Origin: Rachicladosporium sp. CCFEE 5018
Taxonomy: Eukaryota; Ascomycota; Dothideomycetes; Cladosporiales; Cladosporiaceae
NCBI GenBank assembly: GCA_002077045.2
Contig: KZ111146.1
Span: 887,657-951,656, forward strand
Reading direction: 5' to 3'
DNA length: 64,000 nucleotides
Shown: positions 52,632 to 62,901 of the stretch, in pieces
Layout: the number at the start of each line of letters is the position of its first letter
Numbering within the stretch: position 1 is the first letter of the stretch
The notes under the pieces: model-generated
What the model was told of the DNA's origin: nothing
The model's database searches: none
What the model saw: only the letters and a program-made list of their open reading frames with translations
Position numbers and translations under genes: made by a program

Positions 52632-55131
52632 ATGGACGCCCATATTGCTCGAGCGTTGCCACCGCTCAGTCACAGCGACTTGACGACAGGTCAGGCGCTG
52701 CAGCAGTATGATCACAGCCAAGATGTCAGTACGGGCAACAAGAGGAAGTCGGAGGATGGGCAGCAGGGCATGTCCAAGGCGAAGAGGTCGCGATACATAT
52801 CGCTTGCCTGGTGAGGATCAGAAGATCCCACGTCTAGTTGGTGACTGACGGAGGTAACAGCAACGAATGCAAGCGGCGGAAAATAAAGTGCAATGGTCAG
52901 ACACCTTGTCAGCGATGCGGAAACTTGAGTTTGGAGTGCGTGTATGCACCAAACTGCTGCAATGGCTTCAGAGATACGGAAGAGTATAGACAGATTGCCG
53001 ACCATATGTCCTTCCTCCAGCAGCAGGTCGGCATCTTGCACAATAGCTTGAACGAAATGCGAGCGGCCATGGGTCTGCCCCTTCTTCCGGGACCGCAAAT
53101 GGATGTACAGCAACAAGACTCAGCGCAACGGCCAGGGGAGCAAGGCGCGCCAATCGATCCATCGCTTCATGGTGTGGAAGGCTACGATCAGCGAGCACAG
53201 TATCCTGGATCGCAGCCACCACCTGCACCAATGTCGTACGGCGGTTCACCCTCGCTCAACCGCAACAGGACAATGTCGCAGACCGCACCTCTACAGCCAG
53301 CTTTTCGAGGTCCTACCAGCACCGAGTTCAACTTCGAGGTCGCCAAGCACAGTCTGCAGACCATGGGCATCCATTCATTGACAGAGCAGGGCCAGAATGG
53401 CAGTGCAGATGTCTCGAGCGGTGCGTCCCCTCTCAGGGATCCAGATGATGAGGAGATGCGTATGCAGCTCATCAAGCAGGTGCACGAGACTAAGGATCCC
53501 ATCTGGACCATTCCAAAACCGGAAGCGCTACGCTGATGCGAGGTCTACGAGGACGAAATGGGTCTCATGTATCCCATCCTGGACATGACAAGCATCAAAG
53601 CGTATGTAGAACGGCTGTATGCCTTCATGGACGCGATGAGACGGAGTGGGGTTATGCAGCAGGGTATGCCTGGGGCTGATGCGCTCGACGATGAGAACAC
53701 CAATGTTCTGAAGCTGATCATTGCATGCGCGATGACTCTGGAGGGTTCTGGACGCAGCGAGAAAGGCGAGAAGATGTTTGCGCATGTTCAGTCTTCGTTA
53801 GATTACGCCTTGTCCGGGAGGACGGACGTCAAGTCAATACAGCTTCTCACGATCACAGTAAGTCTTAATGTCTGAGTTTCACACCCATTCATGGAACAAG
53901 CGCATTAAACAACACGCAGGCTATATACGAGTTCCACCGAGACAACGAAGATGCTTCGTGGCGTATCATTGGCATGGCCGCACGCGCATGCATAGAACGT
54001 GGGCTACACAGGCGCGAGACATATGATTCGATGGTCGATGATGCCTCCCGTTCGGAAGCGCTCCTCCTGTTCTGGAGTGTGTACGTCTTAGATCGTCGCT
54101 GGAGTTTCGGGACAGGCAAGCCGTTCGCACTTCAAGACATCGACATCGATCGTCAAGTCCCACGTCCAGAAGCGAGATCGCCGTACCTCTCCGGAATGGT
54201 ACGTTACTGTGAGATCGGTGGCGAAGTCTGGAATAATACATCTAACGCTACTGGTGGCACTGGCGCGATCGACAAGGATAAGATGAACTACCTCGACTAC
54301 CAGATCAATCAGTGGCAACGTACACTTCCCGCGTCACTGCAATACACTGCGCCGACGCGATCGGGCCAGCCGCAGTCTCCCGAACTGCCAGCCTCCCGTG
54401 CGGCTCACCGCCTTCAGATTGTCCTCTATCTGCGTGCGAACCAGATGCGAACGCACATCTACCGGCCAGTCTTGCACTCGGCTACATCGATAATCTCGCA
54501 CCGCGCACAAGCCCAGACTGTAGTAGATATCGCCAAAGACACCATTCGGGTGCTGACCCACACGAATCAGACCTCGGATCTATATCGAACGCAGCAAATC
54601 CTGTTCAACGCATTCCTGACTTCTGCGTTGGCGGTGCTGTTCCTTGCAGTTAGCCATACGCCTGCAATTTTCGCTGACGATGTCCGCCAGGAGTTCTTCT
54701 CCGCGTTGGAACTCGTCCGAGCGTTCAGCAAAGACAGCTTTGTGAGCAAGAAGCTCTGGCGGACCCTTCGCGGACTGAAAGAAGTCGGACCGAAACTCGG
54801 ACTGCTTGCTATCGACTCTAAGCACGGTTCCGAGCCTGATCCTAGCCGGAGCGCAGCAGTGGCAATGGCTGGTCTACGTGCAGGTCTGAATGGCCAGGAG
54901 GACGTGTATGCGGAGACGGTGGGTCATGCACAGCCGTGGCCAGAGGGAAACAGCAGTAGCCCGGAGAATATGGCCAACGACTTTGCGAGCCTTTTCGAGG
55001 CTGCGGGTAGTCTGGCCAGTATTGGACAGGGTCAGAGTCGAGCGAGTGCGGTTAGTCGCGCGGGGTACGAGAGTGGAGTGCCAGGGGGAGGAGCGGAGGA
55101 CCTGAGTGGGGTGCTGAGGGAGCTTTTCTGA
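52632..55131 (+). CDS. Zn2Cys6 fungal-specific transcription factor with in-frame TGA
   Basis: About 794 codons. Exons 52632-52810, 52861-53857 and 53920-55131; introns of 50 and 62 bp, GT-AG. The first intron splits the zinc cluster, which reads CNECKRRKIKCNGQ, then TPCQRCGNLSLECVY, preceded by the basic KAKRSRYIS. A coiled-coil dimerisation segment follows (HMSFLQQQVGILHNSLNEM). The fungal_trans regulatory domain spans the second half (WRIIGMAARACIERGLHR, LFWSVYVLDRRWSFGTGKPF). A TGA at 53534-53536 interrupts PKPEALR|CEVYEDEMGLMYP; both sides are clearly the same conserved protein. It could be a nonsense mutation, sequence error, readthrough, or lie in a weak 63-bp in-frame intron (53480-53542). 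Targets unknown. Confidence 0.78.
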
Positions 55132-55789
55132 TAGATAGGCATCTTGACTCTGTGGCGCTATGGAGAATCAGGATGTCTCACATCCACAATTGCACAAAAC
55201 GCATTCGTTCACGTGGCGTGGATGACCCAAGCAAGCCACGCGCGTCCCGTGCCTCTTTACTGGGTGAGACAGTCGGTGCCGGACTCTCGGCAGATGGGGC
55301 TTGAAGTCTAACTTTCGCGATCGGGGCGGACCAAACAGACCAGGATGTTGACGAGATCTGGGCTTGGAGGTTATTCTAGTACTTCGACTACAAGCGACTG
55401 CACCATCTGAGTCTGACTGTTCAAGCAGAATAGTAAAGGGTAGGACTGTCGCACATGGTCCGGCACTGGTCGTCTCATGCAGCATGCCGCTAGGGCACAC
55501 GCAACGCAGCCCAATGAATCGCTCTCAAGGGGTCCCTGCAGCGATCAATCTCGCCAACCAACGCTGCCAGCACACGACTAGCCCGCTGACCCGTCGTTGA
55601 CGTGACTTCTTCTTCGCCCATGTAGTCTTACCGCATCATACTGTCATCCAATGTCGACGATGTCTTGATTCCATCAATACCCAATCTAGCCAAACGTCCG
55701 CGGGTAGCCTGATCGCCGGCGCATGCATAAGCGAAGCCCCGTTGTATGTCCCTTCGCGCCGGCCCTCGAGGCTGAAAACGAAGTGAGCA
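55132..55789. other. Intergenic, transcription factor to hydrolase
   Basis: About 660 bases; nothing coding is supported. Holds the hydrolase promoter. Confidence 0.5.
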
Positions 55790-58700
55790 ATGCAGCATAG
55801 CGGCAACAGCGTGCCATTGCACCTGCAGGAACAAAGATGGCATGGTTCGGAGAGATCACCAAAGCCATCGCGACCGCAGAAACGACAAAAAGATCCGAAC
55901 CGCGTGAAGAGCCGGCCTGCTGATCCGGCTGTAATTGGGGCGATATTGGACAGCTTCGAGGCTCTGCATGCGCCGATAAGAGCTGTAGAGCAGGCGGACT
56001 ACGATCGCCTGTCTCCGGAGAGCAGCGTGAGGGGGAGGTCACGAGATAGAGCGAACACGGATGAATCTCTGGCGACTGGACCGAGCATACCCTTTGTGTT
56101 CGCCTCGGCGCCCAGTCTGGGGACGCCGAAGCGTGGCAGAAGTGCGGCGAGGGGAGACGAGAATGAAGATGATGCAGCTTTGCCACCGATCATACCTACC
56201 ACGCGCTCTCCCTCAGTACTTTCACTGCAGTCGCAGGCGAATGGGAGTCTGAGGCCGACCTCAATCGCGTCGCGGAGGAGCTCTACGATTTCAACGGAGC
56301 AGAATAGTCTGGGGGCGACTCGCAAGCTGAGCGCGGAGAGCTGGATCAAACATAGCATACAGCATTCGGTTGGCACGGCGCAAGCCATGCGGAACTTGGG
56401 GAGGATAGACTCGCAGGAGAGTCTCAGGAACGTAACAGGGGCGAGCATCATGGGATGGGACGATATACGGCTTGGGAGTGTGCCTGGACTGGCTAGAGAG
56501 AGGGATAGGCTGTACCTTGAAGAGGATGACGATGGGAGTGACACGTCAACTGGACAGAGCGCACCGGTTTCCCCGAATGTGCGAGAGGTCAAACCGGAAA
56601 CTCCTGTGAGGGTGAAGAAGGACATCCCAAGACGACCGGTGTTGGCTGTGCATGTGTCGCCGAAGGCTTCGCTGATTGCGGATTCGGTGCCTTTGCGGAC
56701 TTCCTCATTACGACAGCCGAGCAGTGTGCCGCCGAAGGTGAAGAAGTTGCCAACTCCCATGAAGCGTAGTGACACGGATCATTCAGTGGGCTCGAACAAG
56801 GTAGCGGAAATATCCGACACGAGCTGGGCTGATCTAGGCGAGGACGATAGCACCGTGAAGCGTATCATGGAGCTGCGAAAGAAGCGCGAGACTAGACTAC
56901 TCGAGTCGGACGCAGACCTCATGGTCGAGAATCTTGATTTCATGCCAACGTCTGCGCCGGTCAGCCCTACCTCGAGATTGGAAGCAGAGATACTGACACC
57001 TGGTTACCGAACAAGACCGGGACCTGATCGGTCACGCACAGAGCCCGCGCCCAAAGCTAGAGCAATGCTTGGCATCAGTCCAGACACCAATCGACCATTG
57101 CTTACCCCGACGCAAAGTCGGAACGTCAGTGCATCGCCAGAGCTTATTCGCACCTCGCCACCCAAACGGGCAATGTCGGCAGTCGACCGTCCAGGCAGTG
57201 CTGCTTCTGCCACTTCACCCATTGCGCTCGAGTACTCTTACCTACATGCAGTGAGTGCGATGCAGCGAAACGAGCAAGACAATATCTCGCCTCTGCAGCA
57301 TGCACGCACAAGTATCGACACGAATGGCAAGCCAAGTATGAGTCTGCAGCGGCGATCGCTCATTGTCAAGCGTTCGGCATCTCAATCTGAAGGTTCGCCC
57401 TACACGCGACCGATTTCACGTGGCCGGACGAGTACATCGCAGAATCGATGGACGACTGTGCTACATCCTGACGTTCCACTGGACTTTGCTAAAAAACGCG
57501 ACAGGCGGAAATCAATGACTGATGCTGCGCGCAATGGACGTGCTGGGCCAGATGCATCAGAATCGCAGCATCGGCGGGACAGTGTGGAGGATGCTGTGAT
57601 GGACTACTTGGGTGCGCCGCGATTCAATCAACAACTTGTGCACTCACCCAGCGGACGCATCATCAGCTTCTCCGAGGTTGGCGATCCCGAAGGCTCTGCG
57701 GTCTTCATCTGCGTCGGTATGGGCTTGACGCGCTATGTCACAGCCTTCTACGACGAATTGGCAACAACACTCCGATTACGTCTGATCACGCTGGAGCGAC
57801 CTGGTGTAGGTGGCAGCTCGCCTCATCCTCCAGGCGATAGAAGTGGGCCCTTGAATTGGTCAGACGACTTGCTCACAGTCTGCGAGCATCTGCACATTGA
57901 ACATTTCAGCTTACTCGCCCACTCGGCTGGCGCAGTATATGCTCTCGCCACAGCCTTGACCCTTCCGGACATGATCCAAGGCAAAGTGCACCTCCTTGCA
58001 CCCTGGATCCCTCCTAGCCAGCTCGCCATCCTGTCATCTTCGAAGGACACAACAACATCCTCAGGCGCCTTGCCACGGAGTCAACGCTTCCTCCGCGTGC
58101 TGCCAACTCCATTACTCCGCGCCGTGAACTCCTCCTTCATGAACGCGGCCTCCCTACAACCAGCCGATAAGCGCAAATCCGCCGAAACCTCAAGCTACGC
58201 GTCACCTACACGCTCCAAACGCAGCTCCATCTCCGTCTCCTCGGCCGATCGCCCGGATCCTCTGTCGCGTCGTGAAAGCCTGATGCTACTGGACAACTTC
58301 AACGCTACCTCGAACCCGATGTCCTCTTTCTTGCTGAGGCCCTCAGATCCCTTAGAGCCACCGACACGTCGCTCCAGCTCCATCATGCTGACAGCGACAG
58401 CCACACCTACCGACCCGGAGTTCAGCTTCGCATCCACGGGTCTGAATGCCGCTGAGCATGCCGAGCGAGAACGACAAGCGGAGTTTACTTCGCGGCTTAC
58501 GCAAAGGACATGGGAATTCGCTATCAGGGATAGTAATCCGGCTACGGATTTGCTGGTTTGTCTCGAGCGAAACAGAGAGGTCGGCTTCCGCTATACTGAC
58601 GTGTCTGCGGCGGTTATAATCACGCATGGCGCTGAAGACAAAAGGGTACCGGTGGGTAATGTCCGGCGACTAGGCGAGGAAATGAACAAGAGTCGACTTG

Positions 58701-58885
58701 CTGGGGCTGTTGCGAGGGCTGTAGCAGGGAACGGAGATAGGTGGATTAGTGATGGAGGATGCGAAGTAAGGGTACTGAATGGGGAAGGACATGGATTGAT
58801 GGCCAGCCCCATAATTATGGGTGACGTGTTGACGGAAATTGCTGGGTACTGGAGGGAGACTAACAATTCAGTTATGGAGTGGTAG
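55790..58885 (+). CDS. Large alpha/beta-hydrolase fold protein
   Basis: Single exon, 1031 residues. The first 600 are disordered and rich in Ser, Arg and Pro with many potential phosphosites. The hydrolase fold starts near residue 615: SPSGRIISFSEVGDPEGSAV, then GMGLTRYVTAFYDELA and LERPGVGGSSPHPPGDRSG. The nucleophile elbow is AHSAGA with Ser at about residue 712 (Ala-x-Ser-x-Gly variant of GxSxG). The acid and base are likely in THGAEDKRVPVGNVRRLGEE and NGEGHGLM near the end. A Ser-rich insertion of about 140 residues sits between the elbow half and the acid/base half, in the position of a lid. Substrate unknown. Confidence 0.8.
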   Translation: MQHSGNSVPLHLQEQRWHGSERSPKPSRPQKRQKDPNRVKSRPADPAVIGAILDSFEALHAPIRAVEQADYDRLSPESSVRGRSRDRANTDESLATGPSIPFVFASAPSLGTPKRGRSAARGDENEDDAALPPIIPTTRSPSVLSLQSQANGSLRPTSIASRRSSTISTEQNSLGATRKLSAESWIKHSIQHSVGTAQAMRNLGRIDSQESLRNVTGASIMGWDDIRLGSVPGLARERDRLYLEEDDDGSDTSTGQSAPVSPNVREVKPETPVRVKKDIPRRPVLAVHVSPKASLIADSVPLRTSSLRQPSSVPPKVKKLPTPMKRSDTDHSVGSNKVAEISDTSWADLGEDDSTVKRIMELRKKRETRLLESDADLMVENLDFMPTSAPVSPTSRLEAEILTPGYRTRPGPDRSRTEPAPKARAMLGISPDTNRPLLTPTQSRNVSASPELIRTSPPKRAMSAVDRPGSAASATSPIALEYSYLHAVSAMQRNEQDNISPLQHARTSIDTNGKPSMSLQRRSLIVKRSASQSEGSPYTRPISRGRTSTSQNRWTTVLHPDVPLDFAKKRDRRKSMTDAARNGRAGPDASESQHRRDSVEDAVMDYLGAPRFNQQLVHSPSGRIISFSEVGDPEGSAVFICVGMGLTRYVTAFYDELATTLRLRLITLERPGVGGSSPHPPGDRSGPLNWSDDLLTVCEHLHIEHFSLLAHSAGAVYALATALTLPDMIQGKVHLLAPWIPPSQLAILSSSKDTTTSSGALPRSQRFLRVLPTPLLRAVNSSFMNAASLQPADKRKSAETSSYASPTRSKRSSISVSSADRPDPLSRRESLMLLDNFNATSNPMSSFLLRPSDPLEPPTRRSSSIMLTATATPTDPEFSFASTGLNAAEHAERERQAEFTSRLTQRTWEFAIRDSNPATDLLVCLERNREVGFRYTDVSAAVIITHGAEDKRVPVGNVRRLGEEMNKSRLAGAVARAVAGNGDRWISDGGCEVRVLNGEGHGLMASPIIMGDVLTEIAGYWRETNNSVMEW

Positions 58886-60376
58886 GAACAGCCCGGGTCT
58901 GTGAGCGCAGCGGGCTGGGAGCAAGAGATGGATGCATATGGAGTCCTGCTGGTTTGTGTTTAAGGGTGCATGTGTTGATACCCCGGCTATCGAGCATGCA
59001 TGTACGTATCTAATGATTGAGCTTTTTGTGCACGAGTCCCCTTCGCCCTATGGCTATGTCCAACGCTACTAGATAGTATGACAGCATCATCCCATATCTC
59101 GTTTACAGCTAGCCGTACCTGCATGCGGTCCTGAGCTGAGCGGCTAGCAGGCGCGTTCAGATTTGAGTCGCTTTGCATGCTTCATAGGCCGTGCTTGTTC
59201 AACACTCGGCGGCCTCTGCCATACAGATCGTAATGACCATTATGCTCTTCCAAGTTTTTGAAGGCCCTTGCTGTCGAAGGAAGGAACTCCCGGCTGCCCC
59301 TTCCTCGGGGCCACTTCCCTGTACATACGATCTGCAATACCTCCCGTTCTCAGCCTAGCGCAAGTAGTGACACAACCCAAAGAAGCCACAATGTCTCGTC
59401 TTTGTTTGAACGTCGTACTTCCACCCTTCCCCCATCAGCCCATCGCAATAACCCGAGTAGTACACATCGGGTACACAGTTCAGTGGACTCAGGGCCACTT
59501 CGGGATGTTAGGCGAAGGCGACGGTAACACGCGCAGTCATTCCATGCAGTGTCAGAGAATCGACGCGCGCCTTGCACCCTGTCCACTGGAGCTCAGTCTT
59601 CTCTAGCCGCGTTACACGCAGCAAGGTCCGCTGCCCGCTGCATGGGTGTGCGCCAGCGCCAGCACACTGGGTCCGGGGGATGTGCTGCAGGCCTGCATGG
59701 ATGATGCGTGTTGCTATATTCTATGTGAGGGCATGGCCCAATGGCGTGGCTTTTTGCCGGAATTCCCTTGTAAGTGTTTGAGTGGGGTTTGGACGCTACG
59801 TTCTTCACTTACCTTTGGTGAGGTCGGGGGAAGAATTCGATGATCGGTTTGGTAAGGTTAATTGTGGCTTGCTCGATTGATTGATAGGAGAGTTGTACCT
59901 GTTCACCGCTTGCTGTGCGAGCTGGAGCTGTGGTGGAAGGGGTTTTTTACTTGATTCTCTTTCTGCACGACTTCGCTTCCTTTGACGCACGGCAGGGCTT
60001 CCAGCTTCCATTCAGGTTCGACGCCCGTGTCTGCAGCACTTTCATCAGGCATTGCTTCCGACTCGCTGGTTTGGGTTATATACACCACAGACGATCTTAC
60101 GGCTACCCACGTGGCCGGCCACGTTCGCTCCTTCCACGGATAGGAAATTCTGCATCTGGCGTTGAAGACTTCCACCGACTTCACTGCTCGGAGCAAACTT
60201 GACGGAGTGCATTCGCTTGTGACTGGACGCCTGCTACCCGCTTTCGCATCTTCTACCTTGTGGTCGTACAACAGCTCTCTTACCGGATCCATCACCAACG
60301 ATCATTGCGACGAGACCTTCCAAGCAATGCAGTAGCATCGCTATCATCACGATATCACGAGACTAACGTCACGATT
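58886..60376. other. Intergenic, 1.5 kb
   Basis: No gene supported. Frames near 59258-59606 and 59915-60202 lack domains and overlap others. The frame of the next gene is open for 39 codons before the chosen ATG. Confidence 0.5.
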
Positions 60377-62041
60377 ATGGTCCATCAATTCTGGAGCGGC
60401 TGGGCGCTATGGGAAAAGCTGTGTTTTGTTCTCGGCCTCGCTATCGGTGTCACGCTATTCGTCGGTGGCGCAAAGCTCGCCCACAACCACTATCGCCTAC
60501 GAAAGTACTCCAAAGTTGCCGAGCGCGAACGGCAGGAGCAAGCACGGCACCGTGAGATGCTGCAACGGCAGCAGGTACCTGGCCAAGCACGAAACGACGA
60601 GGTGCCTTTCGGTATCAGAGCACTCGAAAGTGGTGTCGAGGTTGATGGCGTCTGGATCTCAAGGCCTAACACTCCGAACTCTGCATCAAAGGACCGATCA
60701 CCTAAGGGTTCGATGTGGACGGACAGCACACGCAAGAGTGCAGATGTGGACTTGGAGAGGCAAGGAGGTCCTAGCAACCGGGTCAGTGCTGAGAGACCTA
60801 GGTCAAAGGGCAGTATTGCGACCCAGAACCGCATCAGCCACATCTCTGAACGGACGCCATCAGCAGAGCGCAGAAGATCGAGCGGCTGGCATCGACGAGA
60901 TTCATCGCCGAGTATAGCGCCATCGCCGACAGAGGTGCCACCTACGTTCGCCACTCTGACCGCACCACATCAAATGCCGGCGGTGCTCAATATGCCAGCG
61001 CCAGTACTGGAGAAGCCAGCGAAGAGCAGACATCCGCCGCTTTCGCTCAACAAGTACAGTGGCAATCCATCACTGTACCGCAACTCAGTGACTGTAAATG
61101 CTTTAGAGGGTATCGAGGCGATACATCGGGCTTCGACCTCACTGCATCGGGATCCTAGTCTGCAGGAGGGCAGTCCCGATTCTCTCACACATTCCAGTAG
61201 CAACAGTAGTGACGGCGGACTGATCTCCTCGGCTGCGCCGAGACTGTTTACAAAGGCTGAGCCAAGGCCCCCGCCACGCAAGCGCGATCACTCCGCAGAC
61301 TTTATTATGCTCGACACGAGGCGGACATCACAAGCTGCGGAGACGGGACAGCTGACGCCTTCCACGAGACGGGCAGCGAAGTCCATGGACTGGCAGGCAT
61401 TTCCGGCTGATAACGTTACGGAAGGCAATAATCACTTCACCACGAAGTCTAGCAAGAATCACTCTCCGACCCGGTTGCCCTCGAATCATGGTGACGCACC
61501 GAGATCCCCTGGTATCGAAGCTCTGCCAGCTGCGGCGCGGAGATCAAGCATGCCCGAAGGCGTGCCCTCATTCGCCCAGTTCGTGCAGACCGCGCCACCT
61601 GCTCATACACGGCCCACCAGCTCGAAAGGCGCCGAGAGTCGTGACAGTTCCCGAGCTCCTCAACCGACGGTCGAGACGCTCCGTGCCTACGCTGACTTGA
61701 TGTCGACATCACCTCCGACCGTCGCGGGTGCGGAGCACTCACCAGTCCATCCCCCTGCTGAGTCAGCATCACGGCCTCCACGGCAGTCGTTCGAGAAGCC
61801 GTCACGAGCTGAGGTCGTGCGAGGCGCTGGGTCAGGGTTTGAGATCTTGGCGCCTGGTTCGTTGAAGCCTTCTATGCCTGTCGATGAAGTGGACGACAAG
61901 CAGAGAGGCAGAGCGCCACCCGTGAGCATGCAGAATTTCGGGACGCCCAGACATAGGAGCCGGAGCAGCAGTGTGGGACTGAGTGGCGGGAGGAAGCTGC
62001 AGAAGAAGAGGAGGGGGAGTGCGGCCAGTAGGAGCAGTTGA
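60377..62041 (+). CDS. Single-pass membrane protein with long disordered tail
   Basis: I do not recognise a named family. 554 residues from MVHQFWSGWALWEKLCF. One hydrophobic segment at about residues 13-31 (LCFVLGLAIGVTLFVGGAKL), followed by the basic HNHYRLRKYSKVAERERQ, so the tail is probably cytosolic. A short conserved-looking stretch (NDEVPFGIRALESGVEVDGV, WISRPNTPNS) precedes about 430 residues rich in Ser, Pro and Arg. The last 20 residues are strongly basic. An upstream in-frame ATG would hide the TM start and is less likely. Confidence 0.7.
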   Translation: MVHQFWSGWALWEKLCFVLGLAIGVTLFVGGAKLAHNHYRLRKYSKVAERERQEQARHREMLQRQQVPGQARNDEVPFGIRALESGVEVDGVWISRPNTPNSASKDRSPKGSMWTDSTRKSADVDLERQGGPSNRVSAERPRSKGSIATQNRISHISERTPSAERRRSSGWHRRDSSPSIAPSPTEVPPTFATLTAPHQMPAVLNMPAPVLEKPAKSRHPPLSLNKYSGNPSLYRNSVTVNALEGIEAIHRASTSLHRDPSLQEGSPDSLTHSSSNSSDGGLISSAAPRLFTKAEPRPPPRKRDHSADFIMLDTRRTSQAAETGQLTPSTRRAAKSMDWQAFPADNVTEGNNHFTTKSSKNHSPTRLPSNHGDAPRSPGIEALPAAARRSSMPEGVPSFAQFVQTAPPAHTRPTSSKGAESRDSSRAPQPTVETLRAYADLMSTSPPTVAGAEHSPVHPPAESASRPPRQSFEKPSRAEVVRGAGSGFEILAPGSLKPSMPVDEVDDKQRGRAPPVSMQNFGTPRHRSRSSSVGLSGGRKLQKKRRGSAASRSS

Positions 62042-62901
62042 TGGAGTTGGCTAGAGGAGAGATCATGTATAACGAACTCGAAATGAAGATGATTGTAGGA
62101 TAGGAGAAGATGTACTTGTACGGCTATGGGTTGGTTGGGGTTATGTAGTCATGGCATTAGACTTGCAAAGCGCGCCACGCTCTGCGTTCATCGGTGGTGT
62201 TGGTATTTGGCTTTATGATGTAACGGTGGTTGTATCGCCTTCGACAATGGTGAGTAAAGCCGTCTGGGAGACCTGCTCAGCCTCAAGTCCCGGTGAAGCT
62301 CGGACGCCATCCCACTATCAAACCTCTGCTGAGTAACACCTTCACGTGAAACACATTGCGCATACAAAGGTACCGTCGCCACGACTCCTTTCTCCAGGGC
62401 GTCGACGTGCGTCCTATCGCATCGGAGAGAAGGCATAAAGGAGCTTGATTCTCGAGAGTAGCAGGTGAAGTAAGTACCGTTTTGGGACTTGGTGGGGCAG
62501 GTCATATCGCAACGCAGGCTTTGGCAGGATAGAGGGTGTGCGGCATATGAAAGCACAGCAGAAGACTCGCAAGAATAACGATTGCGGAGAATCTCGTGAA
62601 GAGACGTGAGTGGGATCGACACGCACTCGCCAGGAAGCTGCGCACAGCACATCATTCACAAGCACGGCGAGCATACTACGCATCACCCAACCTCGAATCC
62701 TGCGCGCACCGCACCTCGCGGCTCACACTGGCGCACCTCCCGGACAACCTCCTCCCACAAACCTCCACGACCTCGACATCCTCCCCCCCCCTCGCTCGCG
62801 ATCCCTCCCCCACAACGCGCCGCCTCTCCACCGCCCTCGAAAAGGCCCTAGCAATCACCTCAACCCACCCCTATGACCCAGCGCACCACGACAGCGCCAC
62901 C
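62042..62901. other. Intergenic, membrane protein to CKB1
   Basis: About 860 bases. Overlapping Pro/His/Arg-rich frames near 62606-62876 are judged to be chance. Pyrimidine- and C-rich runs just before CKB1 (for example 62780-62800) fit a fungal promoter and 5' UTR. Confidence 0.5.

Noticed and set aside
59258..59606. Two overlapping plus-strand frames in the 1.5-kb intergenic region
   Set aside because: They overlap each other in different frames and have no family similarity.
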